From the NCBI RefSeq assembly GCF_002777825.1, contig NZ_MEIR01000035.1, forward strand, positions 1 through 39,983: DNA of 39,983 nucleotides, given 5' to 3'. Shown one piece after another: positions 25,033 to 33,598 of the stretch. A program made the translations under genes and the position numbers. This stretch comes from Snodgrassella alvi (GTDB taxonomy: Bacteria > Pseudomonadota > Gammaproteobacteria > Burkholderiales > Neisseriaceae). Under the pieces are notes generated by a model. It did not search any database. It had not been told where the DNA came from and worked only from the letters and a program-made list of their open reading frames with translations. The number at the start of each line of letters is the position of its first letter. The first letter of the stretch is position 1.

Positions 25033-26448
25033 CTACAGATTAGCCAGCGCCCCACTCATCTCATAAAAATCGCCCCGCATTTGAGACCATAGATTGTCAC
25101 GCGCCTGATCAAACTGTTCTTCCCGGCCAAGCAGTTTACCTTCAGTAAAAGCCGTATACTTTCTAGGCACATGCCCATCAAACCAATAATAAGTCTGCGA
25201 TGATGAACTTTTTGCACTGTAGTGGCGGTTTAAGTTATATAGCCCGCTGGAATGCACTTCAGCCTCCATCACCGCCTCATTAACCGTCTTCACACTATAT
25301 TGTTTAAAATAAAAATCCTCATAAACGGCCTGATCCACCATATTACCATTGTCATCAGCCACCTGTTTCGTACCTACCCGCAGATTTTCATGCTTGTCAC
25401 TGGTTTTAATATTCTCTTTATACTGCTGAAAATGGCCACGAGTCATACTCACATCAATCACCAGATTAGCCGCACTGGCACTGCTTACAAAACTCACATA
25501 ATTCTTTTGCAGCGCAGAGCGTATACGGTCAGCCAGATAACTATTACCACGGACAAATATCTGTACCTGCCCCTTACGAGCATAAACATCAGCCAGTTTA
25601 GTGGCATTCTTATAAGAACTGCCATAAGGACTGTATACCTGACTGGCTGCACTGAACAAACTGGCCGCCTCACGGTATTCACTTAAATACCTTGCTTTGC
25701 GCACAATGGCCTGTGCCTGCTGGTACTGATTTTCTGCCTCAATTGTGCGCCATTTTTTTTCATAAATATCGGCCAGTTTAGCGCTATCCTTATAATTACC
25801 TAAAGGCAGATAGACATCATGCGCCTCACGGAAATTAGCTGCTGCCTGCTTATAATTCCGCGCTCGGACATTAGCTTGTCCCTCAGCATAAAACTCCTGC
25901 GCAGCAGTTTTATAATACATTTTCTGATTATCCTCAGCGCGCTTGTAAATATCTTTATAATTAAAATATTCATAGCCCTGACGGTATAATTTGGCCTTAC
26001 GCAGATAATCATTACTATTAGTCGCCACAATAGCACCAGCCTGCTGGTAAAACTGTATCGCCAGAGATTCTTTCAGCCCACTCACTGTATACAGACCCAA
26101 AAATTGCTCAATAAAAGAACTGTAGCTTTTATCTTCCAACTTAGTTTTCATCTCCAGCAACAGCTGATAATTCTTAATCCGCGTATCATAATCCGCAGCA
26201 GCAGCCTGCTGAATATTTTTCTGTGCCATCTGAGTCAGTTCACTAACTGTCACCTGCAAATACAGAATATCTTTTTCTTTCCACGGTTTATTTTGCTGTT
26301 TCAGCTTCTGGCTTTTCGCATTAAAGTTAGTCGCCAGAATATTCACTCCACCGATATAATCGCCTGTTTTAAACTTATCTTCCGGTTTAACCGGTATCAC
26401 ACAGCTTGCCAAAAACAAACACAAAAACACCAGTAAAACTTTTTTCAT
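25033..26448 (-). CDS. Lipoprotein with TPR-like helical repeats
   Basis: The 471-aa precursor has a lipoprotein signal (VFLCLFLASC, lipobox LASC with Cys16) and lacks Asp at +2, so outer-membrane sorting is likely. Residues about 60-300 are helical, Ala/Tyr/Gln-rich and contain TPR-like units (ARNYKQAAANFREAHD, YLSEYREAASLFSAA, each followed by YKDSAKLADIY or YKNATKLADVY). The C-terminal third (from about 300) is more beta-like with repeated KQYSV, VYEDFYF and AEVHSSG elements and may be a separate domain. A strong ribosome-binding site (GAGGGG) precedes the ATG. I do not recognise a named family. It stands alone and its own promoter must lie in 26449-26795. Confidence 0.85.
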   Translation of the reverse strand: MKKVLLVFLCLFLASCVIPVKPEDKFKTGDYIGGVNILATNFNAKSQKLKQQNKPWKEKDILYLQVTVSELTQMAQKNIQQAAAADYDTRIKNYQLLLEMKTKLEDKSYSSFIEQFLGLYTVSGLKESLAIQFYQQAGAIVATNSNDYLRKAKLYRQGYEYFNYKDIYKRAEDNQKMYYKTAAQEFYAEGQANVRARNYKQAAANFREAHDVYLPLGNYKDSAKLADIYEKKWRTIEAENQYQQAQAIVRKARYLSEYREAASLFSAASQVYSPYGSSYKNATKLADVYARKGQVQIFVRGNSYLADRIRSALQKNYVSFVSSASAANLVIDVSMTRGHFQQYKENIKTSDKHENLRVGTKQVADDNGNMVDQAVYEDFYFKQYSVKTVNEAVMEAEVHSSGLYNLNRHYSAKSSSSQTYYWFDGHVPRKYTAFTEGKLLGREEQFDQARDNLWSQMRGDFYEMSGALANL

Positions 26449-26795
26449 TGATTTATCCCCTCAGCTATAAAAATAGGCATCTGGTAAAGTATCAAATCGC
26501 ATATTAGCATTTACAAAAGAAACCAACAATAAATACACATATTAACTTAAACTCATTTATATACGACATCATTTCACAATCATAGTAATGATGTAAACAA
26601 TTTAATATACTCAAAATCCCAATATCACATTCCCGATACAAGGCAGCAAATAGCCCAGTAAGCATTCTAGTACGCTAAAATTAAGCTAAAATACAGATAT
26701 CGGTGCAGAAAACAAACTAAAGACCCTCTCAAAAATCCATTTTGGCGGCAATAATCCATCGCACCCATAGCCGTATCAGCTAAAGGCAACCCAGA
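26449..26795. other. Intergenic region between divergent lipoprotein and MBL genes
   Basis: This AT-rich region should hold promoters for both divergent genes. I see no strong palindrome or additional ORF. The + strand is C-rich (13 C against 4 G at 26581-26640). Confidence 0.5.
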
Positions 26796-27800
26796 ATGCT
26801 ATTTAAAAGAAAAAACCCATACTACAATCCAGCGAAAGCCCACCATACACCCCATGGCTTCCGCAATCTGGAACCCACGGCCATCAAACAACTTGAAGTC
26901 TGGCGCTGGAGCTGGGAAAGGCGTGTTCAACACCTGCCCAAACCGCCACAACAAGGCTATGAGCGCTTTGCTCGCCACTGGCATCAGACACCAGACTTTA
27001 CCCTCAGCGGCAACCGCCTGTGGTGGATTAGTCATGCCACATTGCTACTGCGTTTACAGCAATGCACGATTATCACCGACCCAGTATTCTCCCAGCGGGT
27101 ATCTCCAGTGACATTTGCGGGCCCGAAACGCCGCACCCAGCCGGCAGCCAGCATTGCCCAGCTCCCCCCCATTGATGTTATTGCCTTGTCACACAACCAT
27201 TACGACCATCTGGACAAAGCCAGTATCCGCCAGTTGGCTGCCCGTTTTCCGGCCATTACAGCCGTTGTCCCGCTAGGTCTGAAAAACAAATTGCAAAAGC
27301 TGGGCGTTAACAACATAATTGAACTAGACTGGTGGGAACAAGTCAGCATTAAAGATATTCAGTTCCATGCCGTACCGGCACATCACTGGAGCCAGCGCGG
27401 CATCTTCGACCGCAACCGTAGCCTGTGGTGTGGCTGGATAATGCAAACACCTCAGGGCAGCAGTACTTATTTCAGTGGTGACACCGGTTTCAGCGAAATA
27501 ATGTTCCGGCAGATAGCTGAACATTTTGCCCCCATAGACATGGCCACCATCCAGATAGGCGCCTATGCGCCGCGCTGGTTTATGCACAATCAGCACATCG
27601 ACCCACAACAGGCAGTAACTATTTTCAAAATATTGCAATGCCGTCAGGCCGTTGGTATCCACTGGGGCGCTTTTGAACTGGCCGACGAACCACTGGATGA
27701 ACCACCACAACTGCTGGCCGCAGCCTGTGTACAGCAGCAACTGGCTGCCTGCCGCTTTGAAAGTATTAAAATGGGAGCCAGCCGCCTCATTCCTGCCTGA
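26796..27800 (+). CDS. MBL-fold metallo-hydrolase (NAPE-PLD/UlaG-like)
   Basis: The 334-aa protein has a metallo-beta-lactamase fold with the zinc motif HNHYDH at residues 133-138, AHHWSQRG (third ligand region), the bridging Asp in FSGDTGF, and a last ligand in IHWGAFEL. The N-terminal WISHATLLL and TIITDPVFS are typical of the NAPE-phospholipase D-like and RomA-like branch, not of beta-lactamases. A likely role is hydrolysis of a phosphodiester or phospholipid-derived substrate; the actual substrate is unknown. No signal peptide is present, so it is cytoplasmic. A ribosome-binding site (AAAGGC) precedes the ATG. It converges on the TetR gene but shares no operon. Confidence 0.88.
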   Translation: MLFKRKNPYYNPAKAHHTPHGFRNLEPTAIKQLEVWRWSWERRVQHLPKPPQQGYERFARHWHQTPDFTLSGNRLWWISHATLLLRLQQCTIITDPVFSQRVSPVTFAGPKRRTQPAASIAQLPPIDVIALSHNHYDHLDKASIRQLAARFPAITAVVPLGLKNKLQKLGVNNIIELDWWEQVSIKDIQFHAVPAHHWSQRGIFDRNRSLWCGWIMQTPQGSSTYFSGDTGFSEIMFRQIAEHFAPIDMATIQIGAYAPRWFMHNQHIDPQQAVTIFKILQCRQAVGIHWGAFELADEPLDEPPQLLAAACVQQQLAACRFESIKMGASRLIPA

Positions 27801-28079
27801 TCTGACAGGAAACTTTGGCAGCGGAATATGATTTTCACAGAATTGGCCAGATAGCGAAATCATTCGTACCCAGCATATAGACCTTGCTGAAAGCAAACAT
27901 TTTATTTTACTGATAAAACCACAGTAAGAGAAACGCTGAATCGAAAAGTTATCAGCACATATTGACCGAATAGACAGGCAAAAGCTAACTGGTCAGACAG
28001 ATTGCACCCTGATATAAAAATCCCGAATTAAACAGCTAAAACTAATCCCATTCAGCCTGAATAAAACTAGTTTTAACCT

Positions 28080-28727
28080 TCACACCTGATTACGTAAATC
28101 AGCCATCATACGATTAAACTCTTCACGAAAAGCAGGAGCAACAAATGGGCGCAACAACGTGAGCGTCTGGTATGTACCGCGAAATTTCGATGCTTCAGTC
28201 AGCTTGCGCTCATACAGAGCATTATCATAGTCACACCAGTATTTGGTAATCAGCCAGATATTAACCGCCAACTCCTTGCGAGCAATTTCATCTGTCTGAA
28301 TAAACCCGATATTAGTCAACTGCTGCAACAGCTTTTGCAGCAATGGCGACACCTGTATCCGGGTGAAATTATTGTGTTCGCCCAGCAGCTCGGCACTGCG
28401 CGATAACATCGCATTCAAATCACTAAACAGAAAACGGTATTTCCACATCACATCGTAGACACCAAACATATAATTCTTGATAGCATCCGTGTCCTGCGGC
28501 ATTTTTGCCTGTTGCAAATAGCACAACAGCTCATCACTGTAGCGCTTGAACAACTGCATAATAATTTCATCTTTATTACGAAAGTGATAATACAGATTGC
28601 CCGGACTGATACCCAAATAAGAAGCAATATGATTAGTACTGGTATTACGCTCACCCTCTTCATTAAACAACTTCAGACTGGCATCAATAATACGATTATA
28701 AGTATTGGGGCGTGATTCTTTCACCAT
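28080..28727 (-). CDS. TetR/AcrR-family transcriptional regulator
   Basis: The start chosen is ATG 28727 (MVKESRPNTYNRII), where the family normally begins; an in-frame start at 28775 would add an untypical tail. The 215-aa product has a TetR helix-turn-helix at about residues 10-55 (NTSTNHIASYLGISPGNLYYHFRNKDEII). The C-terminal ligand-binding domain is helical, with conserved WKYRFLFSDL and many leucines as in the TetR C-terminal group of PF13972 type. It lies 99 bases from the murB stop on the same strand; its target is not evident. Position after murB hints at possible read-through only. Confidence 0.85.
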   Translation of the reverse strand: MVKESRPNTYNRIIDASLKLFNEEGERNTSTNHIASYLGISPGNLYYHFRNKDEIIMQLFKRYSDELLCYLQQAKMPQDTDAIKNYMFGVYDVMWKYRFLFSDLNAMLSRSAELLGEHNNFTRIQVSPLLQKLLQQLTNIGFIQTDEIARKELAVNIWLITKYWCDYDNALYERKLTEASKFRGTYQTLTLLRPFVAPAFREEFNRMMADLRNQV

Positions 28728-28826
28728 ATTAATTTCTTTCAGATTATGCAGTGTCTTACCGCGAAAATCATACAACTAACATTTTCAGCAACTGGCCACA
28801 CATCAACTGGCCACCAGCGGCAGCAC

Positions 28827-29852
28827 TCATGGCAGCCACACCGGTTCCGGCTCCAAATGCACCTGAAAACGCTGTGCCACACATTCCTGAACATATTGTG
28901 CCAGCGCAACCACATCAGTGGCACTGGCCTGATTTCTGTTTACCAGCACCAGTGCCTGCCGTTCATGCACTGCTGCACCGCCAAGCTGATACCCCTTCAG
29001 ACCACACTGGTCAATCAGCCAGCCAGCAGCCAGCTTCACCTGTCCATCAGGCTGCGGATAATGCGGTAAAGCCGGATACTGGCTTAACAGTGTGGTCGCC
29101 AGTGCAGCCGGCACAACAGGATTTTTAAAGAAACTGCCGGCACTGCCCAGCACACGCGGATCAGGCAGCTTCTGCTGACGGATACGACATACTGCCTGTG
29201 CTACCATAGTGGCCGTTAGCGGCTGCCCCTGAGCCAGTTCTGCCACCACCTGCGCCAGATCACCATAATGCAACTGCGGCGTAAAACTGCGCGACAAAAC
29301 AAACCGCACTGCCACAATCACATAACGCCCCTGTTCACCGTGTTTAAAAATACTGTCCCGATAAGCAAAACAACACTCATCGCGATTCAGCCAGCGCAGT
29401 TGCCGCTCATCAAGATCAAAACATTGCACCGCTTCAATACAAGACTGTACTTCAACGCCATAAGCACCAATATTCTGTACTGGTGCCGCACCTACCGTAC
29501 CAGGAATCAAACTAAGATTTTCCAGTCCGCTCCAGCCTTGAGCCAGCGTGTACTGTACAAATTCATGCCAGCATTCACCTGCCGCAGCTTCTACCACCAC
29601 CCGCACACCATCATCCGCCACCAGCCGAATGCCACGATTGGCCATGCGTACCACCAGCGCCGGATAATCCTCACAAAACAGGATATTACTCCCACCACCC
29701 AGCCACAGCACACTTTGTCGGTCAAATTGTGGCAATGCCATAATGTCCGGCAACTGAGCAGTATCATCCAGCGTTACCAGCCAGCGTGCGCGCACCGGCA
29801 GAGCAAAAGTATTTAATGGCAGTAAATCTGCATGTTCAACCACATCAATCAT
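28827..29852 (-). CDS. murB: UDP-N-acetylenolpyruvoylglucosamine reductase
   Basis: MurB reduces the enolpyruvyl group to make UDP-N-acetylmuramate, the second committed step of peptidoglycan synthesis, using FAD and NADPH. The 341-aa protein matches the E. coli-type (type I) enzyme: LNTFALPV, the FAD-binding LGGGSNILF, GAPVQNIGAYGVEV, FAYRDSIFK (which holds the catalytic-region Tyr/Arg), GSFFKNPV with the catalytic serine, and AGWLIDQCGLKG. The start codon overlaps the norM stop by four bases (29849-29852), so the two are probably translated together. Confidence 0.96.
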   Translation of the reverse strand: MIDVVEHADLLPLNTFALPVRARWLVTLDDTAQLPDIMALPQFDRQSVLWLGGGSNILFCEDYPALVVRMANRGIRLVADDGVRVVVEAAAGECWHEFVQYTLAQGWSGLENLSLIPGTVGAAPVQNIGAYGVEVQSCIEAVQCFDLDERQLRWLNRDECCFAYRDSIFKHGEQGRYVIVAVRFVLSRSFTPQLHYGDLAQVVAELAQGQPLTATMVAQAVCRIRQQKLPDPRVLGSAGSFFKNPVVPAALATTLLSQYPALPHYPQPDGQVKLAAGWLIDQCGLKGYQLGGAAVHERQALVLVNRNQASATDVVALAQYVQECVAQRFQVHLEPEPVWLP

Positions 29853-31234
29853 GATTCTCTTTCCGCATGCGCCAGCGCAATTTTTTCACTTTGCCGGTGC
29901 AGATACCACACCAGCGCCACAGCCGCACCCGTTAATGCCAGTACCAACGCCAGCCAGAAACCATACAGCGCCATACCAAAATACAAACCAAATAAACAGC
30001 CAAAGCCCAGCCCCAGCCCCCAGAAACTAAACGCGTGAATCACCATCGGAATCTTGGTCAGCTTGTAGCCACGCAGAGCATACGAAGCAATCGTTTGTGT
30101 TGCATCCGAGAGCTGGAAAACCGCCGCAAAAATCAGCAGCGTTCCACCCAGCAGAATCACTTCCTGATCAGCAGTATACAGACCCACCCAGAAATGCCGG
30201 AACAACAACAGCATCACCCCGGTGAAACAGGCGCCTAAAAGCCCCATGCTCAGCCCCACACCCGAAATAAAGCGTGCACGCTGCCATTTACGCGCACCCA
30301 CAGCCTGCCCAACACATACCGCCAGCGCAATACCCACACTTTGCGGCAACATATAAATCAGAGAAGTAATACTGATTACCACCTGTTGCGCAGCCACCTG
30401 AGTTACCCCAAAGCGCGCAATCAGTAAGCTAATAAAGGTAAACAGGCTCACCTCAAGGAAAAACGACATCCCAATTGGAATACCCAGCCGCAACAGAGAA
30501 CCCTGCAAACGCCAGTGTGGCCAGTCGAAACGTGCAAACAGCGCAAACGGAGCAAAAAAGCGCTGGCGAAACACATAGATACCCAACACAATTGCATTAA
30601 ACCAGAAACAGATAGCCGAAGCCAGGCCACAGCCCGCCCCGCCCAGCTCCGGCATCCCATACTTGCCATAAACAAAAACATAATTCAGCGGAATATTCAG
30701 CAACAGCGCAATCAGGCTCACCACCATAATCGGTTTCGGGCGGTTTAAAGACGAAGCAAAGGCATAAAAAGCCCGATGAATCATCGCTGCCGGCATACCC
30801 AGCGCAATAAAGAACACAAACTGGCCAAACACACCATTTACATACGTACCCATATTCAGCCAGCGCTGCATCGGCGCGATCAGCGCCCACAACAGCAGCA
30901 TACCCAGCACGCCCAGAAACAGCCCAAACCACAGTCCCTGCCGCCCCTGCTCACCAATTTCCGTGGTTTTTCCGGCACCATACAACTGCGCCAGTATCGG
31001 CTGCAACGCCGTCATCACCCCCAGAAAAGTAATATACAGAGTAATAAATACATTCGATCCCAAAGCCACCCCGGCCAGATCATTGGCACTGGCATGACCG
31101 GCCATCACCGTATCCACCACACCCACACCCACCTGCGCTGCCTGTGCGACAAGAATCGGCAACGCCAGCCGCAATAACCTGCGGCATTCAGCCAGCAGCT
31201 CACCGCGGCCATGCTGATTCAATTCAAACAACAT
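29849..31234 (-). CDS. norM: MATE-family multidrug efflux pump (NorM-like)
   Basis: NorM-type pumps use a sodium or proton gradient to expel cationic drugs and dyes. The 461-aa protein has about twelve hydrophobic segments and the MATE signature sequences: LPILVAQAAQVGVGVVDTVM in helix 1 with AGHASANDLAGVALGS, NIPLNYVFVYG in the middle, and PQSVGIALAVCVGQAVG in the second half. Length equals that of the Neisseria homologue. It overlaps murB by four bases downstream. A pair of terminators separates it from efp, so its promoter should lie in the short gap at 31235-31260 or read-through must occur. Confidence 0.92.
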   Translation of the reverse strand: MLFELNQHGRGELLAECRRLLRLALPILVAQAAQVGVGVVDTVMAGHASANDLAGVALGSNVFITLYITFLGVMTALQPILAQLYGAGKTTEIGEQGRQGLWFGLFLGVLGMLLLWALIAPMQRWLNMGTYVNGVFGQFVFFIALGMPAAMIHRAFYAFASSLNRPKPIMVVSLIALLLNIPLNYVFVYGKYGMPELGGAGCGLASAICFWFNAIVLGIYVFRQRFFAPFALFARFDWPHWRLQGSLLRLGIPIGMSFFLEVSLFTFISLLIARFGVTQVAAQQVVISITSLIYMLPQSVGIALAVCVGQAVGARKWQRARFISGVGLSMGLLGACFTGVMLLLFRHFWVGLYTADQEVILLGGTLLIFAAVFQLSDATQTIASYALRGYKLTKIPMVIHAFSFWGLGLGFGCLFGLYFGMALYGFWLALVLALTGAAVALVWYLHRQSEKIALAHAERES

Positions 31235-31260
31235 GTTTCACCTACAAACTTAAACAATAC

Positions 31261-31285
31261 AAACAATAAAAGACGGCAAGCCGTC
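31261..31285 (-). terminator. Second hairpin between efp and norM
   Basis: A small hairpin, GACGG / CCGTC with a 4-base loop, is followed on the minus strand by TTTTATTG. It lies behind the main efp terminator and just before norM; a backup terminator is likely. Confidence 0.45.
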
Positions 31286-31318
31286 ATAAACATCAGGCAG
31301 CGTGATGCCGCATAAATC

Positions 31319-31358
31319 ACAACAAAACAGGCTGCCTGAAATTCTTCAGACAGCCTGT
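31319..31358 (-). terminator. Terminator of earP-efp, built from an inverted DNA uptake sequence
   Basis: On the minus strand a 14-bp stem (ACAGGCTGTCTGAA / TTCAGGCAGCCTGT, one G-U pair) with loop GAAT is followed by TTTGTTG. The + strand arm contains AGGCTGCCTGAA (31329-31340), exactly the 12-base DNA uptake sequence dialect known from Simonsiella. Paired uptake sequences forming terminators are common in Neisseriaceae. Confidence 0.85.
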
Positions 31359-31373
31359 CAGCAAGAAAATCAG

Positions 31374-31934
31374 TTAAGCGCGTTTGCGGAACTCAAAAGT
31401 ACGTGAATCAATTTCCACCTTATCGCCATTTTCAACATAAGCAGCCACCTGAATCTCGGCACCACCTACCAGACGAGCATTCTTCATTACCTTACCAGAA
31501 GTATCACCTTTTACCGCTGGCTCAGTGTATTCCACTTCACGAACGATAATAGTAGGCAACTCCACAGAAATAGCGCGACCATCATAGAAAGTCACTTCAC
31601 ATTTTTCTTCCATGCCATCCACAATAAACTTGATGGCATCACCAATGTTTTCAGCTTCCACTTCATACTGATTGAATTCATCATCCATGAAAACATACAT
31701 CGGGTCAGCAAAATAGCTGTAAGTACACTGTTTGCGATCAAGCACTACCACATCAAACTTCTCATCGGCTTTATATACCGTTTCCGTAGCAGCACCAGTC
31801 AGCAGATTTTTCAGTTTCATTTTCACCACGGCAGCATTACGACCGGATTTATTGTATTCGGACTTCTGCACCACCATTGGATCATTGCCCACCATAAACA
31901 CATTACCCGGGCGCAATTCTTGTGCGGTTTTCAT
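31374..31934 (-). CDS. efp: Elongation factor P
   Basis: EF-P relieves ribosome stalling at polyproline stretches. The start chosen is ATG 31934 ([16 protein letters not shown]); upstream in-frame codons give an untypical extension. The 186-aa protein has three beta domains: KOW-like N-domain, OB middle domain ([18 protein letters not shown]) and C-terminal domain ([19 protein letters not shown]). The tip residue in KSGRNAA is Arg32, the form modified by EarP rhamnosylation, not the Lys34 form modified by EpmA. The earP gene lies just upstream (44 bases) on the same strand, so substrate and modifying enzyme are co-encoded. Confidence 0.96.
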   Translation of the reverse strand: MKTAQELRPGNVFMVGNDPMVVQKSEYNKSGRNAAVVKMKLKNLLTGAATETVYKADEKFDVVVLDRKQCTYSYFADPMYVFMDDEFNQYEVEAENIGDAIKFIVDGMEEKCEVTFYDGRAISVELPTIIVREVEYTEPAVKGDTSGKVMKNARLVGGAEIQVAAYVENGDKVEIDSRTFEFRKRA

Positions 31935-31978
31935 CTTTAATCTAACTTCCAAAAATGTTCAGCAAATAGATAAGTACA

Positions 31979-33178
31979 TTATTTTAGCGGAAGATGGCAG
32001 AATCTGGCTAGTTTTTCCAACGCACCATCCTGCGCATGCAGCATTTCAGACCAAGCCGCGGCTGCTTTTACCCAACTTTGCCAGTCCACACACAAATCCT
32101 GCCACGCCGCTACACGCCTTAACCCGTCCAGACTGCCTGCCCCATTCAAATCATCCGACAACACCATAAAAGCCGCCCGCAACCCTGCCGGCCAACCTGC
32201 CGTGGCCTTATTCCAAAATGCATGCAGCTTGTGCAGATGAGCATCATCATCCTGCCGGTAAATATGCCAGAAAAACGGCAACCCAGCCCATAAAGCACGC
32301 ACAAAACTATCCTCCCCGCGCACAATCGCCGCATCAGCCAGCCACAACAAGCGGTCAAAGGCCGCCTGCGGCACAAACGGAATGCGCACCAGCGTCAGCT
32401 TACCCACTACCCAGACATCGCCGTCCTGTTGCAGAGCATCTAGCGGGATAACCTGTTGAGCGCGCAAACTGTCTATCACCTGCCCCCCGGCCAGCCACAG
32501 CGTTATCGGCGTATCTGCCTGCTGCCACATCGCCATCCATTGCGGCCAGCACACCGAAGCATAGGCAAACACCAGCCACAACTGGCCGCTATGCTGCAAC
32601 GGCAAACCATACTGCTGCCTGAATGCCTGCTGTAGCAACGGCTGCTGCAAGAATGCAGCCCGCTCAGCCACATAATCAGCTTCACGCAACAAGCCACCAC
32701 TGGCCGCATCAATGCCCATAAACCAGAAATACTTTTCCAGCCCATTGGCCTGCAACGATGGCATAGCATGTAAATCTACCGCCCAGTCTTCTGCCGTCAG
32801 ATACTCCCAGTTCAGCCATAATGGCCGGCATTCAGTCATGCGTGCCAGCACCGCTGGCGGCAAATCACAGCCAAATGTCTCAATCACCAGCACTGGGTCG
32901 GCAGCAGCAGCCAGTTGCCCTTGCACCACAGCCTCATCCTGCCACACTTCCACCATAATCTGCGGCTGATAGCCGGCGCGTTCCGGTACCAGCCTGTCCA
33001 GCGCGTCCACATCATCAATCCACAAGCGCACCCGCAAGCACAAATAATCTGCCAGCAGGCAGCTTAAGCGCCAGCCCACTCCCACATCACCAAAATTATC
33101 AATGACCCGCACAAATACCCATGCCTCAGTGGCCAAACCATTCGGCGATGCACACACAGGCAAATTCAGAGAACACAT
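31979..33178 (-). CDS. earP: EF-P arginine rhamnosyltransferase EarP
   Basis: EarP transfers rhamnose from dTDP-rhamnose to Arg32 of EF-P (GT-B fold, formerly DUF2331). The start chosen is ATG 33178 (MCSLNLPVCASP) with AAGGAAA upstream; the longer frame to 33277 lacks such a signal. The 399-aa protein has the catalytic-site VIDNFGDVGVGWRL (D27 and D31) at the N-terminus, FGCDLPP, LNWEYLTAEDW in the middle, and the donor-binding RGEDSFVRALWAG late in the C-domain. It forms an operon with efp. Confidence 0.95.
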   Translation of the reverse strand: MCSLNLPVCASPNGLATEAWVFVRVIDNFGDVGVGWRLSCLLADYLCLRVRLWIDDVDALDRLVPERAGYQPQIMVEVWQDEAVVQGQLAAAADPVLVIETFGCDLPPAVLARMTECRPLWLNWEYLTAEDWAVDLHAMPSLQANGLEKYFWFMGIDAASGGLLREADYVAERAAFLQQPLLQQAFRQQYGLPLQHSGQLWLVFAYASVCWPQWMAMWQQADTPITLWLAGGQVIDSLRAQQVIPLDALQQDGDVWVVGKLTLVRIPFVPQAAFDRLLWLADAAIVRGEDSFVRALWAGLPFFWHIYRQDDDAHLHKLHAFWNKATAGWPAGLRAAFMVLSDDLNGAGSLDGLRRVAAWQDLCVDWQSWVKAAAAWSEMLHAQDGALEKLARFCHLPLK

Positions 33179-33267
33179 AAAAATTTCCTTACCAGCAGCA
33201 TAACTTAACCCATTACCACCACTACCCGTCATTCTGTCAAGAGCAAAACAGACTTGACAGAATGATT

Positions 33268-33276
33268 TTATCCACA
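33268..33276 (+). promoter_or_regulatory. DnaA-box-like 9-mer
   Basis: TTATCCACA matches the consensus DnaA box exactly. With two more sites about 175 bases further on it brackets an AT-rich stretch upstream of gyrA. Confidence 0.4.
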
Positions 33277-33442
33277 TGAATTAAATTTACAGCGCCAAAG
33301 CGTGTGAAAAGATGAAACAGACTTACCCCAGTCTTATATATTTTTAAATATATGTTTTTAAAAGATTTAATTTTCAGGCTTATTTTTTAGGCAAGCACAT
33401 ACAAAGCTTGATTTTCAGGCAATTATCCAGGCACAACTTTCA

Positions 33443-33463
33443 TTTTCCACAGATTTATCCACA
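33443..33463 (+). promoter_or_regulatory. Two adjacent DnaA-box-like 9-mers
   Basis: TTTTCCACA (33443, one mismatch) and TTATCCACA (33455, exact) lie 12 bases apart, close to one helical turn, in the same orientation as the site at 33268. They may bind DnaA and tune gyrA expression. The strand composition does not switch here, so a replication origin is not supported. Confidence 0.4.
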
Positions 33464-33598
33464 AATATTGTGGGCATGTCTTTAACCCCTTTAACAACAA
33501 GGTTTTTTACACCAAATCGACCTCACAACGAAAAATAATCAGAAACCAATGACTGCTATGGTAAAATAAACCATGCTCTCCAAAGTAGTAAAGCCATT

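Larger units (their letters stand above)
33179..33598. other. Intergenic region between earP and gyrA
   Basis: This 420-base divergent region should hold promoters for earP-efp (minus) and gyrA (plus). It has a very AT-rich core (33330-33420), a TTGACA at 33254-33259 that could be a -35 box, and several DnaA-box-like 9-mers listed separately. No gene is visible. Confidence 0.5.

Noticed and set aside
28040-28079. Terminator between the MBL and TetR genes
   Set aside because: The short palindromes there (ATTCAGCCTGAAT and AAAACTAGTTTT) are too small and lack a proper T-run to support a terminator call.
33179-33598. Replication origin upstream of gyrA
   Set aside because: DnaA-like boxes, an AT-rich core and diverging genes invite the idea, but + strand C stays above G on both sides (for example 26581-26640 and 36661-36720), so there is no skew switch, and dnaA/dnaN are not nearby.
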